DNA from: Fibrobacter succinogenes
Lineage (GTDB): Bacteria > Fibrobacterota > Fibrobacteria > Fibrobacterales > Fibrobacteraceae
Assembly (NCBI GenBank): GCA_902771595.1
Contig: CACXXH010000043.1
Location: 1 to 38,870, forward strand
Length of the DNA: 38,870 bases
Direction: 5' to 3'
This document shows, piece by piece, positions 7,981-15,517 of the stretch; position 1 is the first letter of the stretch, and each line of letters starts with the position of its first letter. The notes under the pieces are model-generated. The model did not search any database. It was given only the letters and a program-made list of their open reading frames with translations, and was not told where the DNA came from. The position numbers were made by a program, and so were the translations under genes.

Positions 7981-8298
7981 ATGGATATTCAGTTTTCTGC
8001 TCGCCACTTTAATGCATCTGCCGGTCTCCAGGACCGTATTCAGGAAGAAATGGACAAATTGGCAAAGTTCTACCCGAACATCACTAACGCCTCCGTAATC
8101 CTTGACCACGAAGTCGAACACCAGCGCCACTGCGAAATCAGCGTGAACATCACCGGTTCCGTGGTCGTCGCCTCTGCCGACGAGGACAACATGGGTAAGG
8201 CGGTCGATGTCGCCCTGGAACGCGTGAAGGTGCAGCTCAAGAAGGCCAACGAAAAGCAGAACGACCATCGCGCACAGCCTATTTCCAACCTGACATAA
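7981..8298 (+). CDS. hpf: Ribosome hibernation promoting factor / ribosome-associated inhibitor
   Basis: The short form of HPF (105 residues) binds in the decoding region of the 30S subunit and promotes inactive 100S ribosomes in starved cells. The sequence shows the family pattern: 'MDIQFSARHFNASAGLQDRIQEEMDKLAKFYP' in shape, then 'HEVEHQRHCEISVNI', 'VVVASADEDNMGKAVDVALERVKVQLKK'. There is no C-terminal dimerisation domain as found in long HPF. A strong ribosome binding site (GGAGG) precedes the ATG. It follows rpoN, as in Proteobacteria, and is separated from hprK by three bases. Confidence 0.9.
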   Translation: MDIQFSARHFNASAGLQDRIQEEMDKLAKFYPNITNASVILDHEVEHQRHCEISVNITGSVVVASADEDNMGKAVDVALERVKVQLKKANEKQNDHRAQPISNLT

Positions 8299-8301
8299 GC
8301 C

Positions 8302-9333
8302 GTGTCCGAATCCAGATTGAAAGATATCAAGATCCTGCATCGGGAGAAGCTCCCGGTGCGGGACTTTTTTGGTCACTACGGCAAGGATTTGCAGCTCGCG
8401 TTGCACACCCCCGAAGAGGACCTCGACACGAATATCGCCGAAAGCGGTATCCACCGTCCGGGCCTTGCCATGGCGGGCTACACCAAGGTGTACAGCTACA
8501 AGCAGATTCAGGTCGTGGGCCATACGGAATGGAACTATCTCGAAAGCCTCGGGCCCGAGGGCCGCAAGAAGGTCTTCGATTCGCTTTCCGGATTCCGCGC
8601 CCCGATGTGGGTGGTGACGCATGCCCAGATGCCGCATGCCGAACTCAAGGAGATGTGCGAGAAGCTGCATATCCCGCTGTTCTCGACGACGCTCCATACC
8701 TACGAGTTCAACAAGATCGCGCAGAGGATTCTCGAGGAGTTCTTCGCGCCGCATTCCATTATCCACGGGAGTCTCGTGGACGTCTACGGTATCGGTATGC
8801 TCTTCGTGGGCGACAGTAACGTGGGCAAGTCCGAATGCGTGCTCGACCTCGTTGAAAGCGGCCACCGCATGGTTGCGGACGACGTCGTCCACATCAGCCA
8901 CGTGGGGAACGCCATCATCGGGCGCCCCGACCCGCTTATCCGCCACCACATGGAAATCCGCGGCGTGGGCATTCTCGACATCCGCTCGATGTTCGGTATC
9001 CACGCCATCCGCAAGGTGAAGAAGATCGAAGTCATCGTGGAACTTCAGCCCTGGCAGCGCGACGTGCGTTACGAGCGTACCGGCCTCAACGAGCTCGAGG
9101 AAGTCGTCATGGGGGTGCGAATCCCGAAGATTGTCATTCCCGTGGCGCCCGGCAAGAACCTCACGGTGATTCTCGAAGTGATCGCGATGAACGCCCTCAT
9201 GAAGATGAACGGCCAGAACGTGGCGCGCGACTTCAACGAGGGGCTCATGAAGAAAATCAAGGCGAAGGCGAAGGGCGAGTACAGCGACGACCTGCTCGAA
9301 ATGGATATCGAGCACTGGTCGCTATATGAGTAG
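8302..9333 (+). CDS. hprK: HPr kinase/phosphorylase
   Basis: HprK phosphorylates and dephosphorylates HPr on a serine, linking sugar status to gene control. The start is a GTG three bases after the hpf stop. The N-terminal domain (1-130) is followed by the kinase core: conserved His in 'IHGSLVDVYGIGM' (about 155), P-loop GDSNVGKSE (170-178), and 'GHRMVADDVV' with the Asp pair (193-194). The C-terminal signature is 'VMGVRIPKIVIPVAPGKN' and 'VIAMNALMKMNGQNVARDFNEGL'. The P-loop has Asn where most members have Gly or Ala (GxSGxGKS). Its position next to rpoN and hpf is where many Proteobacteria carry ptsN. No HPr gene is in the window. Confidence 0.94.
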   Translation: MSESRLKDIKILHREKLPVRDFFGHYGKDLQLALHTPEEDLDTNIAESGIHRPGLAMAGYTKVYSYKQIQVVGHTEWNYLESLGPEGRKKVFDSLSGFRAPMWVVTHAQMPHAELKEMCEKLHIPLFSTTLHTYEFNKIAQRILEEFFAPHSIIHGSLVDVYGIGMLFVGDSNVGKSECVLDLVESGHRMVADDVVHISHVGNAIIGRPDPLIRHHMEIRGVGILDIRSMFGIHAIRKVKKIEVIVELQPWQRDVRYERTGLNELEEVVMGVRIPKIVIPVAPGKNLTVILEVIAMNALMKMNGQNVARDFNEGLMKKIKAKAKGEYSDDLLEMDIEHWSLYE

Positions 9334-9361
9334 ACTGCGCTAAATACTATCTTTCCCGGCG

Positions 9362-10279
9362 ATGTACCAGTTAAAGAACCTCATAAAGAACAACTTTTTC
9401 CCCTTTATCGTGTTCATGATATTGGTCGTGGGATGCTGTCTCGGATGGTACTTCTTCCACCCGTCGAGCCCCTACCATGCGCGCTACAAGTTCGTGGTGA
9501 GTTACCAGACCATAGGTACGCTTTCGCCCGGGAACCGCGTCATCGTGCGCGGGATCGAGCAGGGCAAGATCCTGGCGGTCGAGCTTACGGACGACGCCGT
9601 GTTCGTCACGGTGGAGGTCCTTGCCGAAGCGAAGATCTCGAGGCATTCGCAGTTCAGGCTCATCAACGCGGGCCTCATGGGCGAGCGCGAGATGTGCGTC
9701 CTTACCGCGGAAGACCAGGACTGGATCGCGGACGGCGATACGGTATACGGGTTGTTCGACGACGGGCTTTCGGGCGTGAGCGAGATGCTTGTCAAGGCGC
9801 TCGGTGACCTCGACGAGATGAAGGGCACGCTGGTCGCCTTGAAGGACTCTGTCACCATAGGTTCTTCGGGCAAGCGGATTGACCGAATCGGGAAAAAGGG
9901 CCGGAGGATAGTGAACGCTGCCAGTTCGCTCGCTTCGGATGTGCGTGAACAGGCTCTGGCGGTGGTCGACAAGGGCGAGGCGACGCTCGAGAAGGCGCGT
10001 TCCGGTATCAACGATGCTGCCGCGCACGGTGCCCTGACCGTCGAGAAGGCCTCCGCGCTGCTTGCGCGCGTGGATTCCCTGGTCGCGGGGGTGCAGGAGC
10101 TGAAGGCCGATGCGGATTCCCTGGTTTTGCGCTTGGATTCCGGCGACAATACCGTCGGGCTGATCGCTTCGGGCCGCGGAAAGCTCACCGGAAAGCTCGA
10201 AAAACTCGCAAATGACATCGATGCCCTCACCCAGGACGTCAAGAAGAGCGGGTTGCGCTTAAATATTGATATTTTCTAA
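9362..10279 (+). CDS. MCE/MlaD family lipid-binding protein
   Basis: MCE proteins form rings in the periplasm that ferry phospholipids between the membranes. This 305-residue protein has one N-terminal membrane anchor ('FFPFIVFMILVVGCCLGWYFF', about 12-32). An MCE domain follows at about 40-115 ('YKFVVSYQTIGTLSPGNRVIVRGIEQGKI', 'SRHSQFRLINAGLMGEREM'). A long Ala/Ser/Asp-rich helical region follows (about 140-300), probably coiled coil. No MlaE or MlaF homologue lies beside it, so it is an orphan within this window. It starts 28 bases after hprK on the same strand and is probably in the same transcript. Confidence 0.85.
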   Translation: MYQLKNLIKNNFFPFIVFMILVVGCCLGWYFFHPSSPYHARYKFVVSYQTIGTLSPGNRVIVRGIEQGKILAVELTDDAVFVTVEVLAEAKISRHSQFRLINAGLMGEREMCVLTAEDQDWIADGDTVYGLFDDGLSGVSEMLVKALGDLDEMKGTLVALKDSVTIGSSGKRIDRIGKKGRRIVNAASSLASDVREQALAVVDKGEATLEKARSGINDAAAHGALTVEKASALLARVDSLVAGVQELKADADSLVLRLDSGDNTVGLIASGRGKLTGKLEKLANDIDALTQDVKKSGLRLNIDIF

Positions 10280-10285
10280 AAAAAG

Positions 10286-10314
10286 TTAACCTTTTTTCTT
10301 AAAAAAAAGATAAT
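10286..10314 (+). promoter_or_regulatory. Possible promoter of the DksA/TraR gene
   Basis: TTAACC (10286-10291) and GATAAT (10309-10314) with a 17-base spacer, about 42 bases ahead of the ATG. Match to consensus only. Confidence 0.4.
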
Positions 10315-10355
10315 TTCCTATGACGTGTTAAACCGACTCTACAAAGGAGTGTGCC

Positions 10356-10829
10356 ATGAGTGAGAAAAAACCCGCGAAAATGAGCGATGCTGACTTGAAG
10401 TTTTTCGAGGAGATGCTTGTCGAGAAGCGTCGGCAGCTGGTGACAGCGCAGAGCGAATCGGAAAGGGCTAACGCATTCCAGGGACAGAAGAGCCAGTCTG
10501 GCGACGGTGGCGATTCTGACAGCGCCGACTCCGCTACGGATTACAACACGCTTGAAACGACTTTCTCGCTTGCCGCCCGCGAAGGCAAGTATCTTGTGTA
10601 CCTGGAAGAGGCGCTCCAGCGCATCCGCAACGGTACGTTCGGCATATGCAAGGTTTGCAAGCAGCTTATCCCGAAGGCGCGACTTATGGCCGTCCCGACC
10701 GCGACCAAGTGCGTGAACTGCAAGGAAGAGACCAAGAAGAAGGAACAGGAAAACAACCGCATGGAAATGGCTCGCCTCTTCGCCGAAGCGCAGCGCAAGG
10801 AGATGCAGAAGAGGGCCGCTGGCCGCTAA
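10356..10829 (+). CDS. TraR/DksA family zinc-finger transcriptional regulator
   Basis: Members bind the secondary channel of RNA polymerase and modulate initiation, often with ppGpp. The 157-residue protein has an N-terminal helical part (5-45), a Ser/Asp-rich stretch with 'DSADSATDYNTLE', and a four-cysteine zinc finger (C98-x2-C101 and C119-x2-C122: 'CKVC' and 'CVNC'). A C-terminal charged helix 'CKEETKKKEQENNRMEMARLF' follows. The acidic coiled-coil tip residues of classical DksA (DxxDxA) may correspond to 'DSDSADSATD', consistent with activity, but this is inference. A strong ribosome binding site (AAAGGAG) precedes the ATG. Confidence 0.9.
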   Translation: MSEKKPAKMSDADLKFFEEMLVEKRRQLVTAQSESERANAFQGQKSQSGDGGDSDSADSATDYNTLETTFSLAAREGKYLVYLEEALQRIRNGTFGICKVCKQLIPKARLMAVPTATKCVNCKEETKKKEQENNRMEMARLFAEAQRKEMQKRAAGR

Positions 10830-10849
10830 TGCACATGAGGGCTGCCGGA

Positions 10850-10985
10850 AGGTAATGCCCGCGTTGCCATCCCGGCCTTGTGCTATCGTTACGCCGAAGC
10901 CCCGTAGGGGCAAGGGTGCCCGCTAGCATACAGGTTGTCTTCGCAGATTTAAAGTTTTATCCCCGCTTCCGAGCGGGGATTTTTC
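10850..10985 (+). ncRNA. Structured non-coding stretch, candidate small RNA or 3' UTR element
   Basis: Between the zinc-finger gene and the next ORF lie about 460 bases without a supported gene. This part contains a perfect hairpin GCCCC-GTA-GGGGC (10899-10911) and a competing hairpin GGGCA-AGGG-TGCCC just to its right that shares the GGGC arm. A flanking pair TGCTA/TAGCA closes around both, and a terminator follows. No known RNA family is recognised. The rest (11000-11190) is A/T-rich with a palindrome AAAGAGCTCTTT (11102-11113) and nothing else I can name. Confidence 0.25.
10959..10985 (+). terminator. Rho-independent terminator
   Basis: Perfect 8-bp stem ATCCCCGC / GCGGGGAT (10959-10966 and 10973-10980), 6-base loop, followed by TTTT. 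It is about 130 bases after the DksA/TraR gene. Confidence 0.8.
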
Positions 10986-11292
10986 GTAATTTGCGTTTAC
11001 GCAGGCTCGCGGGGCAATGCTATAGGCGTTTTTTTTTGAAATTGCTGAAAAATACAGACTAAATGGGGTGGATACGTGCGTTAGGTCTGTATAAACGCCA
11101 AAAAGAGCTCTTTGCGGCTCGTGAACTTATTCATATTGACTGACAAATTAAAATAATGTAATTTCCTTATACGGAGCTGGTGGACTATATAAAGCATATG
11201 TCAAAACCTATTGGACTATTGAAGCCAAATGGTTATTCAGAAATAAATTTTGGCAATGCAATAGGTGGCTTTCGCTTGATGAGGAAAATAAA

Positions 11293-12030
11293 ATGATATA
11301 CCTTCTGTTTCTTTTCTTCATTTCTATCTCGGTGCTGTCATGTTCTATAGACGATCCGGATGATAGCCCTCGTTTTACAAGAGTTTTTTTGAATAGCGAG
11401 GCGGAACAAGATTCATTTTTGTTTGACACGCTATCCAAAATCAATATCGGGAAATACGGTTACGCTTCCTTTTTAAATCCTAACTCAAATCTAGGCTTGG
11501 ATACGGTGACAATACCATTGGATGGAGGTTTTTCAAATTGTACTGTTTATCCTATTTTTTTTTCTTGTCATTCCCATAGTAAAAGTTGTCCCTCAGAACC
11601 GCGTTCTTCGGACACAGTCTTTATCAATTATGGCGAATCAAAATTGACAGATTACCTGCCCTATCGAAAAATTCCAGAACTTGATACGCTAAGAATCAAG
11701 AAATTATTTACGACGGCAAATGTTGATGAAGGTATAGAGCTTTCGGATACGATTGAATCAAATTACAAATTCTCTCAGAACGGGCTCCCCTCGGGTGTAG
11801 ATTTTTATAACGTTCGTACCGCCGACAGAGCCAAAATTCAGGGTCCTTACACACCCGACAATTGCGCCATCCGTGTTTCATATCCCAGTTTGTCAGTATA
11901 CGCCTATCAATTGCAAAAAAAGAACAATTCAGCGGTTGTTCCCAAGGATACGACAATCACCTGGACATTGATTTACACGGATCAATACGGTCGTGGCGAT
12001 TCCCTTGAAGTGAAAACTAAGTTCCGCTAA
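11293..12030 (+). CDS. Unrecognised lipoprotein in an AT-rich island
   Basis: I do not recognise this 245-residue protein. It has a lipoprotein signal peptide ('MIYLLFLFFISISVLSC', lipobox VLSC) followed by a Ser/Asp/Pro-rich segment, so it is probably anchored in the envelope. Several cysteines ('NCTVYPIFFSCHSHSKSC') could form disulphides. The C-terminal part ('TTITWTLIYTDQYGRGDSLEVKTKFR') looks like beta-strands of an immunoglobulin-like or surface domain. The ribosome binding site GAGG lies about 9 bases ahead. Base composition is clearly more A/T-rich than the surrounding genes, pointing to separate origin. It converges on the serine hydrolase gene across a terminator. Confidence 0.7.
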   Translation: MIYLLFLFFISISVLSCSIDDPDDSPRFTRVFLNSEAEQDSFLFDTLSKINIGKYGYASFLNPNSNLGLDTVTIPLDGGFSNCTVYPIFFSCHSHSKSCPSEPRSSDTVFINYGESKLTDYLPYRKIPELDTLRIKKLFTTANVDEGIELSDTIESNYKFSQNGLPSGVDFYNVRTADRAKIQGPYTPDNCAIRVSYPSLSVYAYQLQKKNNSAVVPKDTTITWTLIYTDQYGRGDSLEVKTKFR

Positions 12031-12054
12031 AGTCTGCAAAGGGCGCTTTTCACA

Positions 12055-12087
12055 AACTGCTGGCTGGCCGCAAGCCGGCAGTTTTTT
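12055..12087. terminator. Terminator between convergent genes
   Basis: An 11-bp stem with one G-U pair (AACTGCTGGCT / AGCCGGCAGTT), 7-base loop and a T6 run on the plus strand. It terminates the lipoprotein gene; the run overlaps the end of the convergent hydrolase gene (stop near 12086). Confidence 0.75.
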
Positions 12088-13234
12088 ATAGCGCGCTGAA
12101 GAATGCATCGGCGAGAGCGGCGCGGAAGGCGTGGATGCGGTCGGCGTTCGGTTCGCGATGTGGGTAAGTGAAGTTGGAGAGGAGTATTGCGGCGGCGCCT
12201 GCGACGGGGTCGGCGACGATGCTCGCCCCGGTAAAGCCCGTTTTGCCGAAGGTACGGGGCGACACGCGCGACCCCATGAACTTGCTCTGGGCAAGTTCCC
12301 AGCCGAGGGCTGTGCAGGCGCCCGCAGAAAGCGGGCCCGCGGCATTCGGGCCGGTTGCGTCGGAGTCGCCCGCGTTTGAACTGCCTGCGGGTATGAACGG
12401 CGCGGCGTCTTCCCGCGTGAACGCATTGCGGCTCACCATCTCGAGGATGCCTGCGGGTGCGACCCGAATCTCTTCACCTGCGGCGTTGACCGCCGTCCCG
12501 TCATTCAAAACCATCTTCACGAACTTGAGCAAGTCGGGCACGCAGCTGAACATGCCTGCGCTCCCGACGGGGAAGAGTTTCCGCAACACCCATGCGCTCT
12601 CGTCGTGGATTTCGCCGCATATCTCGCGCCCGCGGAACTCGCAGATTTCGGTCGGGGAGATTTCTTCTTTCGGGATCGGGTTCCATTCGCGGGTGAGCGG
12701 GTCCCAGCCGCTTCGCGTCATGCCGAGCGGCTCGAAGAACCGCTCGCGGCCCTGCTGCTGCAGGTCCTTGCCCGCGATGCGTTGCAGTATCATGCCGAGC
12801 AGCACGCTTGCCGGGTTCCCGTAGTTGAAATCCGCTCCGGGCGCTTTTGAGAATTTGTATGTAAAGAGCGCGTCGAGGATGCCTTCGGGCGGGAGCGTGC
12901 GCAAGGTCTTCATCGGAACGCGGTAATCCAGACTGTGCGTGAGCAGATGGAATACGCGGATGTCGTCGCGGTAGTTGGTCTGCATTTCGGGAATGTAGTC
13001 CGCGACCTTCGTGTCGAGCCCGAGCTTGCCTTCGAGAATGTAGCAGAGCGCGAGCGTCGATGTGGGGCAGACCTTCGTGAGGCTGGCGATGTCGAAAACC
13101 GTATCCGCGGGAGTGTTGTGGGTTACGATGCGCGTCGAGCCGTCGGGCAGGATGAACCCCGCGACCGCCTTGTTGAATATACCTTCGGTTTGCGCGCGCT
13201 GTAAAAGCGCCCTGATTGCATTTTCGTCGTACAT
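12086..13234 (-). CDS. Serine hydrolase, class C beta-lactamase / penicillin-binding fold
   Basis: This 382-residue protein belongs to the PF00144 family (AmpC-like beta-lactamases, D-Ala-D-Ala carboxypeptidases, esterases). The catalytic SxxK is 'SLTK' in 'TVFDIASLTKVC' (about residue 50), followed by 'LLTHSLDYRVP' and the Tyr-x-Asn equivalent 'FNYGNPASVLLG' (about 137-140). 'PLGMTRSGW' is also typical. The region 'AGSSNAGDSDATGPNAAGPLSAGA' is an Ala/Gly/Ser-rich low-complexity insertion. No signal peptide is apparent, so it may be cytoplasmic. Its true substrate cannot be told from sequence, and it need not confer drug resistance. Confidence 0.88.
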   Translation of the reverse strand: MYDENAIRALLQRAQTEGIFNKAVAGFILPDGSTRIVTHNTPADTVFDIASLTKVCPTSTLALCYILEGKLGLDTKVADYIPEMQTNYRDDIRVFHLLTHSLDYRVPMKTLRTLPPEGILDALFTYKFSKAPGADFNYGNPASVLLGMILQRIAGKDLQQQGRERFFEPLGMTRSGWDPLTREWNPIPKEEISPTEICEFRGREICGEIHDESAWVLRKLFPVGSAGMFSCVPDLLKFVKMVLNDGTAVNAAGEEIRVAPAGILEMVSRNAFTREDAAPFIPAGSSNAGDSDATGPNAAGPLSAGACTALGWELAQSKFMGSRVSPRTFGKTGFTGASIVADPVAGAAAILLSNFTYPHREPNADRIHAFRAALADAFFSAL

Positions 13235-13296
13235 CGAGAAACCTCTTTCAAGAATTATAGCAATAATTTAAACTGGAGTTTTTTATCTTATTTGTT

Positions 13297-13836
13297 ATGC
13301 AAGAAGAGCAAATTGACATTCTGAATCCTGACGGCACCCCTGCGGGCTATTCCTGCGGGCGCACGCGCGTGCATGCGGAAGGCCTGTGGCACCGCACCAT
13401 TCACGTATGGGCGTTCAACAGCGAAGGGAAAATACTGTTCCAGCTGCGGGCCTGCGTGAAGGAAAACAATCCCGGCCTTTTGGACACGAGCTGCGCGGGG
13501 CATATTTCTGCCGGCGATACGAGCATCAACGCCGCCGTGCGCGAACTGCGCGAGGAACTGGGCGTCAAGAAGAGTCCGCGCGACCTCGAATACCTATTCG
13601 AGGTCAAGTACGCGTGCGTACTTAACGGCGGCTCCTACATCGATAACGAGTATTACGACGTGTACAGGGTGACGCTTAGCGATGAAGAGGCCCGCTCTCT
13701 CGTACCGCAGCCCGGCGAAGTCGACAGTTTCGTCTGGATGACACGCGATGAATTTTTCGCGAAGCACAAGCTGCATCCCGAAAAGTTCGTGGAGCATCCG
13801 GAAGATTTTCAATGGCTTATGGAGAATGCCCGATGA
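13297..13836 (+). CDS. Nudix hydrolase (Idi-like subfamily)
   Basis: The 179-residue protein has a Nudix box reading 'GHISAGDTSINAAVRELREELGV', fitting Gx5Ex7REUxEExGU with Asp at the first Glu position; the catalytic REUxEE core is intact. The N-terminal 'HAEGLWHRTIHVWAFNSEGKILFQ' and 'LLDTSCAGHIS' resemble the isopentenyl-diphosphate isomerase-like Nudix group (YfcD type), which hydrolyses unknown pyrophosphate substrates. Its start is 62 bases from the divergent hydrolase gene. Its last codons overlap the patatin gene (ATGA), implying co-translation. Confidence 0.88.
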   Translation: MQEEQIDILNPDGTPAGYSCGRTRVHAEGLWHRTIHVWAFNSEGKILFQLRACVKENNPGLLDTSCAGHISAGDTSINAAVRELREELGVKKSPRDLEYLFEVKYACVLNGGSYIDNEYYDVYRVTLSDEEARSLVPQPGEVDSFVWMTRDEFFAKHKLHPEKFVEHPEDFQWLMENAR

Positions 13837-14699
13837 CGATGTACAAGAATACGGCTCTCGTGCTTGAAGGCGGCGGAATGCTCGGTGCCTACCTGTCGGG
13901 CGTGCTCGACGTGATGCTCGATAATGGACTCAAGTTCGGTGGTTACGCCGGAACGTCGGCGGGCGCCACGCACCTGTGCAACTACCTCTCCGAACAGCGC
14001 GATAGGAACAGGCGTGTCGACGTTATCCATTCGGCGAGCAAGCGCTACATGGGATGGGGCAACCTCATCCGCACCGGCGATTTCTTTGAAGTCGATTACT
14101 GTTACAGGCAGATTCCCTACGTTATCGACCCGTTCGATTTCGAGAAGTTCCGCGAGAACGCCGCTCAGTCCGATTTCTATGCCACTGCGACGAATCTGGA
14201 AACGGGCGAGGGCGCCTACTTGCTGACCCGCGAACTTGACACGCCCGAAGGCATGGACAGGATCCGTGCGTCGGCCTCGCTCCCGCTGCTGAGCCACATC
14301 GTGGAAGTCGACGGCATGAAACTTGTGGACGGCGGTACCGCCGACAGTATCCCGTTCGAAATCATGGCGAAGAAGGGCTTCGAAAAGCAGGTTGTCATCG
14401 TGACGCGCCCCGAGGGCTATGTCAAGGAACCGAATTCGCTGATTCCCCTGTTCAGGGTAGTCTATCGCAAGTATCCGAAGTTTGTCGAAGCTTCGAAGAA
14501 CCGCCATATCCGTTACAACCAGTGCTTGAAAACGCTTGACGAATGGTGCAAGCGCGGGACTACTTTCCGGATCCGGCCTAGTGCGCAGTTGAATGTCGCG
14601 CGCCTCGAGAAGGACAAGTCCAAGCTCGCGCGCCTCTACGACCTCGGCGTGAAGGACGCTATCGCAATCATGCCGCAACTCATGGAATTTCTTAACTAG
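13833..14699 (+). CDS. Patatin-like phospholipase family protein
   Basis: Patatin-fold lipid acyl hydrolases use a Ser-Asp dyad. From the ATG at 13833, which overlaps the stop of the Nudix gene as ATGA, the product has 288 residues. It shows the oxyanion loop 'LEGGGMLGAYLSGVLD' (11-26), the nucleophile elbow GTSAG (Ser42) and the catalytic 'DGG' (Asp166, in 'KLVDGGTADSIPF'). No signal peptide is seen, so it is probably cytoplasmic, as in the YjjU/RssA group. A longer ORF starting at 13812 exists but overlaps the upstream gene by 25 bases and adds residues that do not fit the family. Confidence 0.9.
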   Translation: MTMYKNTALVLEGGGMLGAYLSGVLDVMLDNGLKFGGYAGTSAGATHLCNYLSEQRDRNRRVDVIHSASKRYMGWGNLIRTGDFFEVDYCYRQIPYVIDPFDFEKFRENAAQSDFYATATNLETGEGAYLLTRELDTPEGMDRIRASASLPLLSHIVEVDGMKLVDGGTADSIPFEIMAKKGFEKQVVIVTRPEGYVKEPNSLIPLFRVVYRKYPKFVEASKNRHIRYNQCLKTLDEWCKRGTTFRIRPSAQLNVARLEKDKSKLARLYDLGVKDAIAIMPQLMEFLN

Positions 14700-14704
14700 T
14701 CACA

Positions 14705-14785
14705 CCGCAGCCTTGCGTAGCAAGGCAAGAGTGTCCACTTGCATGGCCAATGGATGCCCTTGTCTCGCCTTAGGCTCGACTGCGG
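14705..14785. repeat. Compact multi-hairpin intergenic element
   Basis: Outer arms CCGCAG (14705-14710) and CTGCGG (14780-14785) enclose a perfect hairpin GCCTTGC-GTA-GCAAGGC (14710-14726), GCAT/ATGC arms around 14751-14767 and GCC-TTA-GGC near 14768. It has the look of a dispersed intergenic repeat or the folded 3' end of a transcript. No gene is visible in it. Confidence 0.35.
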
Positions 14786-14804
14786 CATGACGATTCTAAT
14801 AACT

Positions 14805-15010
14805 ATGTCAAAAGCGATTACCGGACACAAGTACCGCCATTATAAAAAAGAGACGATGGTCTACACCGTCGTCGGTTAGTCGTTTATCGCAGCGAATACG
14901 AGACGCCCGACCATCCGAAGGGAACCCTCTGGGTGCGCGCCCGCGAAGATTTCGAAAGCAAGGTGACGCTCGCCGACGGCACCGTCGTCGACCGCTTTAC
15001 AGAAATTTAG
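14805..15010 (+). pseudogene. DUF1653 family protein, broken by an internal deletion
   Basis: The first frame from ATG 14805 reads 'GHKYRHYKKETMVYTVVG' and then stops at 14877-14879. A second frame starting at about 14882 reads 'VYRSEYETPDHPKGTLWVRA' and 'DFESKVTLADGTVV', ending with a TAG at 15008-15010. Together these are the two ends of the small DUF1653 domain (HyKG...VvYR...WvRp). The central stretch, which usually carries 'A.HSET.E', is missing and the frame is shifted. It is therefore a remnant or an assembly deletion. The function of DUF1653 is unknown to me. Confidence 0.6.
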
Positions 15011-15025
15011 TTCGCAGCTTTGAAA

Positions 15026-15505
15026 ATGCGTAATTTGAAGAAGGATATTTTTTTCATCTTGCTGTTCTGTCTGTTTGTCCATGCGGAACAGTCGGATTTG
15101 TATTCGTTTTACTATAAAGGTGAAAAGATTGAGGTCTGTCATAAAGGATGTCCCGTAAAATACGAAAAACAGTACGAAAATGTACTGCTTCGTCATGAGG
15201 GAACTACTGTGTATTTGATAGGCGACGGCAGGGATGTTATAAGGTTCCTGTATGACTCTGGATTCCAACTGGAAAAATTATATGAAAACAAGGCATTTGT
15301 AGATGGCTTGATGGTGAAAACGAAAAACTATACATACAAACTAAACAAACTATTTGCGACGAATTTTGAATATAATTTATACCTTGAACATCCGACCTTT
15401 CTCGGCAATTTAATACCTCAAGATTTCTTGGAAGCATTGAAAAAAGATAATAAGAAAATGGTTTTCACAATAGCGCCAAAAAAGGTTATAAGAATTATAA
15501 AATAA
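15026..15505 (+). CDS. Small exported protein of unknown function
   Basis: I do not recognise this protein. From the ATG at 15026 it has 159 residues; a TTG six bases earlier is less likely. 'KKDIFFILLFCLFVHAEQ' is a probable signal peptide with cleavage after Ala. The mature part is basic and rich in Tyr, Lys and Asn ('YSFYYKGEKIEVCHKGCPVKYE') with two cysteines close together. The gene is A/T-rich like 1919-2940 and 11293-12030. It starts 16 bases after the DUF1653 remnant and is followed, 12 bases after its stop, by the FISUMP gene, so the two may be co-transcribed. Confidence 0.6.
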   Translation: MRNLKKDIFFILLFCLFVHAEQSDLYSFYYKGEKIEVCHKGCPVKYEKQYENVLLRHEGTTVYLIGDGRDVIRFLYDSGFQLEKLYENKAFVDGLMVKTKNYTYKLNKLFATNFEYNLYLEHPTFLGNLIPQDFLEALKKDNKKMVFTIAPKKVIRIIK

Positions 15506-15517
15506 AGAGGAGAAAAA

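Noticed and set aside
11198..11296. A 32-codon frame (start ATG 11198) overlapping the start of the AT-rich lipoprotein gene by ATGA
   Set aside because: Short, no ribosome binding site, no similarity or signal that I can see; could be a leader peptide but nothing supports it.
12086..13234. Antibiotic resistance beta-lactamase
   Set aside because: The fold has the SxxK and YxN motifs, but the family is wide and this protein lacks an evident signal peptide, so a resistance role is not supported.
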